Of a DNA stretch of 64,000 nucleotides, positions 1 through 5,373 are shown in pieces (position 1 is the first letter of the stretch; each line of letters begins with the position of its first letter). The notes under the pieces are model-generated. The model was not told the DNA's origin, made no database searches, and saw only the letters and a program-made list of their open reading frames with translations. The DNA is from Alteripontixanthobacter maritimus (lineage in GTDB: Bacteria > Pseudomonadota > Alphaproteobacteria > Sphingomonadales > Sphingomonadaceae), in NCBI RefSeq assembly GCF_003340475.1, contig NZ_QBKA01000002.1:62001-126000 (forward strand), written 5' to 3'. Made by a program: the position numbers and the translations under genes.

Positions 1-279
1 CCTATTGTCGGCAAGAATGTAAGCGCGGCGCTCTGCCTCCGACAGGTGCGACAAAGCTAACGTCGGCACTTGTTTCATTCCCAGCAGCCTAGCTGCTTCA
101 ACCCGGCCGTGTCCGGCAATGATTTCGCCTGCATCTGATACCAGCACTGGGTTGGTGAAGCCGAACCGCTCGATCGATGCCGCTATCTGCTTCACCTGCT
201 TTATGGAGTGGGTTCGCGCGTTGCGCGCATACGGCTTCAGACTGCCAACGTTCTGCTCGAGTATTGCCTGTCCCGACAT
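1..279 (-). CDS. ParB-like nuclease-domain protein, N-terminal part (runs off the left edge)
   Basis: A 93-codon open frame runs from an ATG at 279 to the window edge with no stop, so the C-terminus lies outside the window. The translation has the pattern of the ParB/Spo0J N-terminal domain: a start like LEQNVGSLKPYARNARTHS, then QIAASIERFGFTNPVLV, the core IIAGHGR motif, and LSEAERRAYILADNR. In many alphaproteobacterial prophages and integrative elements this domain is fused to a C-terminal DNA (adenine/cytosine) methylase. Whether that holds here cannot be seen. It fits the mobile character of the left end of the window. Partition ParB proteins share the same fold, but the ARNARTHS start is more typical of the methylase-fused type. 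Confidence 0.85.
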   Translation of the reverse strand, partial: MSGQAILEQNVGSLKPYARNARTHSIKQVKQIAASIERFGFTNPVLVSDAGEIIAGHGRVEAARLLGMKQVPTLALSHLSEAERRAYILADNR

Positions 280-385
280 CGAATCATCCTTTCCGATTTG
301 ATCGTTACCGTACAACTGAACTGAACGCTTGCCATTGTCAACCCGGCGCATATGATAGTGTCTCCCCATGGTGAACGGAAAACTC

Positions 386-718
386 ATGAGCTTCGCGCAG
401 CGTCTTGCCGATCTACGCCTGTCCAACCGCCTCTCCTTGCAACAGGTCGCCGACCGTGTTGGCATCTCAAAGGCGCATGTTTGGAATCTGGAAAAGGGTC
501 AGGCTGACAACCCCTCGATGGAGCTTGTTGTGAAGTTTGCCGACCTGTTCCGGGTACGTGTGGCTGATCTGGTTGGCGAAAATCCCAATGCTGCAGACCA
601 GGAACCGGAGATGGTCGCCATGTTCCGCGACCTGAAAAAACTCGATACGCGCGATCGGGAAACTATCCGCGTGTTGATGAACCAACTTAAGGACGCCGAC
701 GCAAAGAACCGGCCGTGA
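386..718 (+). CDS. XRE-family helix-turn-helix regulator
   Basis: A 110-residue DNA-binding protein with a Cro/CI-type helix-turn-helix over roughly the first 65 residues (RLADLRLSNRLSLQQVADRVG, SKAHVWNLEKG). The C-terminal 40 residues are charged and could support dimerisation. I chose the ATG at 386 because a purine-rich GGAAAA lies just upstream; an in-frame ATG at 368 would add six residues. Its TGA overlaps the start of the ImmA-type peptidase gene, so the two are translationally coupled. In characterised pairs of this kind (ImmR/ImmA of ICEBs1, DdrO/IrrE of Deinococcus) the peptidase cleaves the repressor. That this pair works so is inference from order and family. Confidence 0.9.
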   Translation: MSFAQRLADLRLSNRLSLQQVADRVGISKAHVWNLEKGQADNPSMELVVKFADLFRVRVADLVGENPNAADQEPEMVAMFRDLKKLDTRDRETIRVLMNQLKDADAKNRP

Positions 719-1545
719 TGATCGGTCGCCTTGATCTCGATGGACTGGGCTCACCAGCGGTGATCGCGGCAAAGATCCACGAACTGATTACCGACATGCC
801 GGCAGAGGTGCCCCTCGAACAACTTTGCGCTCTGCTCGGCATTATTTCAATTGAGGACATTAATGCTGATGGATTTGAAGCTGCTCTCATTATGGATGAG
901 CTTAAAGCGTCGGGAGCCATCCTACTGGCATCCGGACGCTCGCAACAACGGCGACGGTTCTCTATTGCTCACGAACTGGGTCATTTTTTGATCCCGACCC
1001 ACCGACCGAAACCGGATCGGCCATTTTCGTGTTCGCTCGAAGATCTGCATCGCGTCAGCGCGAAAGATCGTGATCGCCGCCGCCGCATCGAGGCTGAAGC
1101 CAACCGGTTTGCTGCGCATCTGTTGATGCCGCCAAAGTTAATTCGTGCACGAATGGGGCAAGAGGAAGCTTGCCTCGAAACTATTGTGTCAATGGCTCGG
1201 GATTTGAACGTCAGCAAAGAAGCCATGGCGCGCGCATGGGTCGATGCCAGCCGTGAACCGGTCGCTGTTGTCATCGCAAAGGGCGGTTTGATCCTGCGGC
1301 AATATCGTAGCGAAGACTTTCCGTGGCTGCGGACCAACAAGAGTGATCAACTTCCGCAGGGGTCATTTGCAGCTGACTATATTGCCCCGCCGGGCGAGTA
1401 TTCAAATACTGAGGAAATCGACGCTGACATCTGGCTTGGCGAACGCGATGCTGCGCGCGTGTTGCTCCTTACCGAACAGGTTGTAGCACAGCAGCAGAAG
1501 TATGTCATGATCCTCCTGTTGGCCGAGCTGGACGAAGACGAATAG
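718..1545 (+). CDS. ImmA/IrrE-family metallopeptidase
   Basis: A protein of about 275 residues with a zinc-peptidase HExxH motif (HELGH, about residues 85-89) in FSIAHELGHFLIP, followed by the conserved EAEANRFAAHLLMP segment that gives the third metal ligand in the ImmA/IrrE family. The C-terminal 90 residues are unlike the peptidase core and may be a sensing domain. It starts inside the stop codon of the XRE gene (TGATG), or one codon earlier at a GTG. The likely role is inactivation of the upstream repressor in response to stress or DNA damage. The target is inferred, not shown. Confidence 0.88.
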   Translation: MIGRLDLDGLGSPAVIAAKIHELITDMPAEVPLEQLCALLGIISIEDINADGFEAALIMDELKASGAILLASGRSQQRRRFSIAHELGHFLIPTHRPKPDRPFSCSLEDLHRVSAKDRDRRRRIEAEANRFAAHLLMPPKLIRARMGQEEACLETIVSMARDLNVSKEAMARAWVDASREPVAVVIAKGGLILRQYRSEDFPWLRTNKSDQLPQGSFAADYIAPPGEYSNTEEIDADIWLGERDAARVLLLTEQVVAQQQKYVMILLLAELDEDE

Positions 1546-1649
1546 TCGCCTATTTGGCTGGACGGACCTTACTTCCAAATCCGCTGATATCGTTTGTTGC
1601 AATCCCTGATCAAGGGATCCCATTTCCCTGATACGTCTAATTAAATTCC

Positions 1650-1684
1650 CTGTTATGAGAGTAGGGAAATTCCTCTCATAACAG
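1650..1684. repeat. Perfect 12-bp inverted repeat (hairpin)
   Basis: CTGTTATGAGAG at 1650-1661 is the exact reverse complement of CTCTCATAACAG at 1673-1684, with an 11-nt loop containing AGGGAAATTC. No T-run follows, so it is not an obvious terminator. It could be a protein-binding site or the end of a degenerate mobile element. Confidence 0.7.
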
Positions 1685-1742
1685 CGGATTTCTGCGCCTG
1701 ACGAAGGACTGCGTAGGTGAAAACGGTAGCAAGAATATAAGT

Positions 1743-1773
1743 TTTCCCTGTATTTCTATGAATAACAGGGAAA
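1743..1773. repeat. Perfect 9-bp inverted repeat of the TTCCCTG motif
   Basis: TTTCCCTGT at 1743-1751 pairs with ACAGGGAAA at 1765-1773 across a 13-nt spacer. It shares its core with the repeat about 90 bp upstream and with single copies nearby (for example near 1623 and 1790), so this looks like a small repeat family, not chance. Confidence 0.65.
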
Positions 1774-2312
1774 TTACGGAAGAGACAGGTTCCCTCGATA
1801 CTGCGTGGCGCACCAAACAGTTTACAAGAGAAACTGCTATCATCACAGGCGCGCTCGACCGGAGCCCACCTTTCACGAAGTTAGCTCGGTATGTAAGCCT
1901 CGGTGGCGTCGTGTTGGGAGTGCAAGGCAGTCATCCGACCCTTGGGATCACGGTTCGCGCGATCCTTGCTCGTTGATGCGCGGTATCGCGGCTATGATTT
2001 GAAATTGCGATAAGCAAACATTTGCCCAGCATAGGGAGAACAAAAGACTCCCGCCTTTCCATGACGCCAATTAATGCGCTGGTAATTTTGATGGCCGTCG
2101 TGAAGCGTTAGGCGCCAGGGGCTTAGAGCCATCGAAAAAATTGAAGATTCAGCCCAGCCTGCGCTGACGGGCCAGGCACCTCGTCCGAACCAACCGTTTT
2201 GTAAAGTGCTAGAATGTTGCGTCGATTAAAATGATCGACTGATTACTAGTCATTCTAAAAATAAACCAGTATTTTAGACACCTTCGGGCGGTAGATACCT
2301 GCTGGCTAGAAA

Positions 2313-2349
2313 GAATGCAGGGGCTGGCATGAACCCAGCTCCTGCATTC
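2313..2349 (-). terminator. Rho-independent terminator of the peptide operon
   Basis: A 15-bp stem with one G-T wobble (left arm 2313-2327, right arm 2335-2349) and a 7-nt loop. Read on the minus strand, the stem is followed at once by TTTCTAG. It lies about 15 nt past the stop of the 56-residue membrane-protein gene, the last gene of the minus-strand peptide operon. Confidence 0.75.
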
Positions 2350-2363
2350 AAGTTGTTGGACGA

Positions 2364-2534
2364 TCAGCTGTTAAGCAAAAACAGAACGGCCAAGAAAATA
2401 CCAAAACCGCCACCGAGTATGACACTAACAATCTTCTCGTTCTGGCTCAATTTGACCCCGCGAGGAAGACGAATTGACCCTAAACAGAAATGAGACGATC
2501 TGGTTTCTGCTTTGCTAAGTAGATCGAAAGACAT
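2364..2534 (-). CDS. Small one-helix membrane protein, candidate immunity protein
   Basis: A 56-residue frame that starts 5 nt after the stop of the 57-residue double-glycine peptide and ends just before the terminator. Residues 1-33 are polar and basic with one Cys (position 17); residues 34-54 form a single hydrophobic helix (KIVSVILGGGFGIF, then LAVLFLL). Small membrane proteins encoded directly after a bacteriocin precursor are often the immunity protein, so that is my working assignment from position and topology alone. I do not recognise the sequence. It has no GG leader of the precursor type, so a third exported peptide is less likely. The tight spacing implies translational coupling to the precursor gene. 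Confidence 0.6.
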   Translation of the reverse strand: MSFDLLSKAETRSSHFCLGSIRLPRGVKLSQNEKIVSVILGGGFGIFLAVLFLLNS

Positions 2535-2539
2535 GCGAA

Positions 2540-2713
2540 TTAGTCCCGGTTTAAGGCTGTCGTAGCGCCAGCAACACCGGCCGCGCCTCCGAGCCCTACC
2601 GCTGCCGTCTTGGCAGCAGTGCTAAGCTTCACTGCGGGCACTACAAGAAATCCAAACCAGATAGGACCTCCTGCAACGACTTCCAGTTCATTGGACTTTA
2701 GTTCTTTAATCAT
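2540..2713 (-). CDS. Double-glycine-leader microcin-like precursor, 57 residues
   Basis: Starts MIKELKSNELEVVAGG and continues PIWFGFLVVP in a small, hydrophobic, Gly/Ala-rich core rich in GG, AAG and TTA motifs. The leader ends in the double glycine (residues 15-16) that C39 peptidases cleave, and has the E-L-x-x-V spacing typical of such leaders (ELEVVAGG). The predicted mature peptide is 41 residues with no Cys. The site VAGG-PI is shared with the neighbouring 70-residue precursor, so both are likely processed by the exporter at 5374-7530. An AAAGG ribosome binding site lies upstream. I infer a class II microcin-like secreted antibacterial peptide; a signalling peptide cannot be excluded. 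Confidence 0.8.
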   Translation of the reverse strand: MIKELKSNELEVVAGGPIWFGFLVVPAVKLSTAAKTAAVGLGGAAGVAGATTALNRD

Positions 2714-2745
2714 TACAAATACCTTTCAGCATAGAATTGGACGAG

Positions 2746-2958
2746 TTAAGAAACGGCGCGTACGACCCTGTCAGCGGCCACTGTAAGTGCCGCACCGGCG
2801 CCTGCTGCAGCGGTTGCGTAACCTGCAAATTTGGCTATCTTTACGACCGCGACCGGTATAAAAATTGGACCACCGGCAACGTGTTCGATATCACGGGTCG
2901 ACAGGGTTTGAATCCCGTAATTTACAGGTGTGTGTGTTGGGTTCAAAGTATGGTTCAT
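2746..2958 (-). CDS. Double-glycine-leader microcin-like precursor, 70 residues
   Basis: The ATG at 2958 is preceded by AAAGGAG at ideal spacing, so I prefer it over an upstream in-frame start at 3009. The leader is 30 residues and ends LSTRDIEHVAGG; the predicted mature 40-residue peptide begins PIFIPVAVVK and continues as an Ala/Gly-rich amphipathic stretch with Lys, Asp and two Arg near the C-terminus and no Cys. It is first in a minus-strand operon with the 57-residue precursor (32-nt gap) and the 56-residue membrane protein. Two related precursors with the same VAGG-PI cleavage junction suggest a two-peptide bacteriocin or two paralogous toxins. Modification enzymes are not seen nearby, so the peptides are probably unmodified. 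Confidence 0.82.
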   Translation of the reverse strand: MNHTLNPTHTPVNYGIQTLSTRDIEHVAGGPIFIPVAVVKIAKFAGYATAAAGAGAALTVAADRVVRAVS

Positions 2959-3061
2959 CGTAAACTCCTTTAAAAAACAAGTAGTGCAATCAACCTTGTG
3001 TTGCGACATCGTTGTGCAGGCTACTGGTCGATAGGTCTAATAAAAATGAGTGTGATTCTTG

Positions 3062-3076
3062 ATAAGCTGCACTTAT
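3062..3076. promoter_or_regulatory. Candidate LysR-type operator (T-N11-A palindrome)
   Basis: ATAAG-CTGCA-CTTAT is a perfect 5-bp-arm palindrome that satisfies the LysR T-N11-A rule. It lies between the divergent peptide operon (start 2958) and lysR (start 3182), the classical position for a LysR operator. Confidence 0.45.
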
Positions 3077-3129
3077 GGATTAGAGGCGCAAGAGAATGGC
3101 GGTGGTGAATAAAAGCTAAAATAAGGATT

Positions 3130-3135
3130 TATAAT
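3130..3135 (+). promoter_or_regulatory. Candidate -10 box of the LysR gene
   Basis: A perfect TATAAT about 47 nt before the lysR start codon. No good -35 hexamer is seen at 17 bp, so the promoter assignment is tentative. Confidence 0.35.
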
Positions 3136-3181
3136 ATTGAATCGTAAACAATGGGCGTGGGGAAGGTAACGGTTTCAGAAT

Positions 3182-4099
3182 ATGCCTACAATCCGTCAAT
3201 TCGAGTATCTGGTTGCGGTTGCCGATACGTTGCATTTCGGCAAAGCTGCAGAGAACTCCAACGTGTCTCAGCCTGGACTGAGCCAGCAATTGCAGCAGTT
3301 GGAGTTTCGCTTGGGCGCGACCCTATTCATTAGGTCCGGTCGATCGGTTGTGATTACTCCGATTGGAGAAAAGGTGGTCGAAAAAGCGAGAACCTTGCTC
3401 CAAAATTTGTCAGACATTCACGATGTTGCGCGAAACGAATCCAAAGATATCAGCGGCCATTATCGCCTGGGAATAACACCCACTCTTGGACCTTATCTGC
3501 TACCCGCAACGCGCAAGGCTCTTGTCGAAGAGATCCCGAATGTTGAGCTTTCCATAACAGAGGCTTTACCCGATCGAAGTCTGGATGCATTGACGCGTCA
3601 CGAACTGGACTTTGTCATCGCTACGTTACCCTCAAAGCAAGACGGAATCGAGTTGGTCCCTCTGTTCGAGGAACCGCTTCATATTATCGGTTCAAGAGAT
3701 CACGCGATCTTTGCGGTGGACGGCGCTGCGACAAGGGATATGAAAGGCGCCCAGATCTACTCTCTCGATCTTCGCCACCCACTAGCTCTAGTGACTAAGG
3801 CTGTGTGTGAAGAATTCGGGGCGACCCTGATTGCGGAATATCAAGGAACCAACTTGGATAATCTTCGAAAGATGGCGGCCACAGGCACTTGTTTCGCTTT
3901 GTTGCCGGAGCTCTATTTGCTATCGGAAAACAACGATCAGTCGCAGGTACGTATACTTAAACTGACAGACTGGAGTTTATCGCGAAAATTTTACGGAGTT
4001 TGGCGTAAAGGCTGTCCTGCAGAAAGGAATATCAAGACAATTGCCAAAATTATCCGTCAGACTGCTCTTAAGGAATTGCAGGCGGGCTTTGGATATTAG
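3182..4099 (+). CDS. LysR-family transcriptional regulator (OxyR-like group)
   Basis: 305 residues, the normal LysR length. An N-terminal winged helix-turn-helix (about residues 1-60: TIRQFEYLVAVADTLHFGKA, SNVSQPGLSQQLQQLE) is followed by a linker helix and a substrate-binding domain with LGITPTLGPYLLP and VIATLP elements typical of the OxyR/CbbR-like branch. It is transcribed divergently from the two-peptide operon with a 220-bp gap containing a T-N11-A palindrome, so it is the best candidate regulator of the peptides. No OxyR-type pair of redox cysteines is evident, so a peroxide response should not be assumed. The gene lies between the precursors and the exporter genes and is less GC-rich than the core genome. 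Confidence 0.9.
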   Translation: MPTIRQFEYLVAVADTLHFGKAAENSNVSQPGLSQQLQQLEFRLGATLFIRSGRSVVITPIGEKVVEKARTLLQNLSDIHDVARNESKDISGHYRLGITPTLGPYLLPATRKALVEEIPNVELSITEALPDRSLDALTRHELDFVIATLPSKQDGIELVPLFEEPLHIIGSRDHAIFAVDGAATRDMKGAQIYSLDLRHPLALVTKAVCEEFGATLIAEYQGTNLDNLRKMAATGTCFALLPELYLLSENNDQSQVRILKLTDWSLSRKFYGVWRKGCPAERNIKTIAKIIRQTALKELQAGFGY

Positions 4100-4119
4100 A
4101 ACTGATATCTCACAACTGC

Positions 4120-4290
4120 ACGCCGTCTCCGTTGTAGCGTTCATATGTGCCGTGCCTTCATCCATGTTGAGCAGTTTCGGGTGCCGGTAGGGCGCGTGCC
4201 AGCAGGATGCACTGCTTCTTTCCACTGGAGAGTGCCAAACCCACGTCGTCTACAGGCGTTCATACTGCATCGGCATGCAATGGATTAGCT
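4120..4290 (-). pseudogene. Fragment of a second peptidase-type ABC exporter ATPase
   Basis: Read on the minus strand, this region encodes, across a stop and one frameshift, a degraded copy of the exporter C-terminus at 5374-7530. Recognisable pieces are MPMQYERL, then VDDVGLALSSGKKQCILLAR (cf. MGSALSGGQKQRVLLAR) and, after a frameshift, YRHPKLLNMDEGTAH (cf. YRRPKLLIMDEGTAH). It corresponds to roughly residues 605-665 of the intact protein: ABC signature plus Walker B. Divergence is well beyond sequencing error, so this is an old duplicate or relic of a second exporter. Confidence 0.8.
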
Positions 4291-4433
4291 CTCATGCTGA
4301 TATTGGGTTGTTGAAATCCAATTGTGGGCTTCCGGCCAGCCACCATCCATTCCCGACCATCGGGGTATGAAATTTTCCGAGCAATGGAGTTCTTCGCTAT
4401 CGATGAAAGACTGGCAGCCCACAGGCCAAAGCT

Positions 4434-4661
4434 TCATCCACAACATGGCGCGAGAAACAGGACCATTCTCGCCCGAGAATAGCGGGACCTCAAACGCTCT
4501 GCGATAAGTGAAAAACCTGTATACTCGCGATGCACTATTCCGTCGATTATGAACCGTTCTTGGTCTTGGAAGGGCCAGGAGTAGGCATTCTGCAAGATGA
4601 ACTCATGGTTCGCATGCTTGAACACCCACGTTTGACCATGGAAGTCGCGAGCGGTCACCAT
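4434..4661 (-). CDS. Hypothetical protein, 75 residues
   Basis: The ATG overlaps the stop of the preceding frame (TAATG at 4661), which suggests translational coupling. The first two thirds look like a normal polar, aromatic-rich protein (DFHGQTWVFKHANHEF, NAYSWPFQDQERFIIDG). The last 20 residues (RSRYSRARMVLFLAPCCG) are less natural, so the frame may be truncated or shifted at its end. I recognise no family. It lies downstream of the exporter on the same strand. Confidence 0.45.
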   Translation of the reverse strand: MVTARDFHGQTWVFKHANHEFILQNAYSWPFQDQERFIIDGIVHREYTGFSLIAERLRSRYSRARMVLFLAPCCG

Positions 4662-5077
4662 TAATCACGCTTGTTACTACCTTTCAAAACGGTGTCAGAC
4701 CACTCAACAATCGATGGAAACAATGCATGAAATAAAAGAGGCAATGAGAGAATAGGTACTAGCATCACTAATATATTGGGGTCGGCCGGATCGACATAGG
4801 CACTGTATGCATAAAATGCGCCGAGCAGACAGAGTACAACTGCGGCACTCTTACCGAGCATCCGCCCGAAAACCGAAGCTGGCCAGTCATCCCTCTTCGG
4901 TTCTGTATTTATCTCTCGGGACATCGACTGGTCGATCTCTAGCTTGACTGCGACGAAGTTGAAGTCGTCCCACTTACCGCGGTGCCACCAACTGCGCGCT
5001 GAGCGGTTCGCTTCGCGGAATGCCCCCATGATGCGAGCTTCAACATATCTTACCGCCAATCCACCGAGCACAGGCAA
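4661..5077 (-). CDS. Hypothetical membrane protein, possibly frameshifted at its 5' end
   Basis: The frame encodes an N-terminal part with VLGGLAVRYVEARIMGAF and WWHRGKWDDFNFVAVKLEID, then two transmembrane helices (about residues 74-92 and 98-118: SAAVVLCLLGAFYAYSAYV and ILVMLVPILSLPLLFHALF) and a polar tail. Only a TTG at 5077 opens this frame. A better start, ATG at 5142 after GGAGAAGG, opens another frame (MSDVQVLSNKEKTQSVQDWG...) that stops at 5050; a single-base shift near 5085-5095 would join the two into a protein of about 160 residues. It may be an accessory or immunity membrane protein of the exporter locus, or a phage-holin-like remnant. No family assigned. Confidence 0.5.
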   Translation of the reverse strand: MPVLGGLAVRYVEARIMGAFREANRSARSWWHRGKWDDFNFVAVKLEIDQSMSREINTEPKRDDWPASVFGRMLGKSAAVVLCLLGAFYAYSAYVDPADPNILVMLVPILSLPLLFHALFPSIVEWSDTVLKGSNKRD

Positions 5078-5134
5078 AGCCGGCCCCAGTCCTGCACTGA
5101 CTGGGTCTTTTCTTTATTCGACAAAACTTGAACG

Positions 5135-5251
5135 TCACTCATGTGCCTTCTCCGGTTCACCCTGCAACATTCGCAGGATTGTCGAAATCCAGGAAGAACT
5201 GTGCGCATTTGGATCAAAGCGCGCTAGACATTTCCCGATGCGGTCCGACAT
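5135..5251 (-). CDS. Possible 38-residue peptide
   Basis: A short frame (MSDRIGKCLARFDPNAH...GEPEKAHE) ending inside the start codon of the next frame (ATGAGTGA, 5135-5142). The overlap and same-strand arrangement after the exporter gene suggest it may be translated. It has no double glycine and no recognised family. Confidence 0.35.
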   Translation of the reverse strand: MSDRIGKCLARFDPNAHSSSWISTILRMLQGEPEKAHE

Positions 5252-5373
5252 CACGATTTACAAAAGACAAATTGCTAGAGGAGCCCGGCCCGCACTTAAT
5301 ATGACCCAGAAAAACGCCAAGCGTTCCTGATTGCAAATGAATGTTTGTTATTCTGATCGATTGTTGTTTCTGC

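Larger units (their letters stand above)
1546..2312. other. Gene-free stretch with palindromic TTCCCTG repeats
   Basis: About 770 bases without a convincing gene. Between 1618 and 1800 the heptamer TTCCCTG or its complement recurs at least five times, in two perfect inverted repeats annotated separately. A 72-codon frame at 1758-1976 crosses the repeats but has no ribosome binding site or recognisable domain. The rest (1980-2312) is moderately AT-rich and has no feature I can name. Confidence 0.5.

Noticed and set aside
1758-1976. Possible 72-codon gene in the repeat stretch
   Set aside because: No ribosome site and crosses palindromic repeats.
2737-2973. Plus-strand 78-codon frame over the 70-residue precursor
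   Set aside because: It is a shadow of the precursor gene, with many Cys and no ribosome site.
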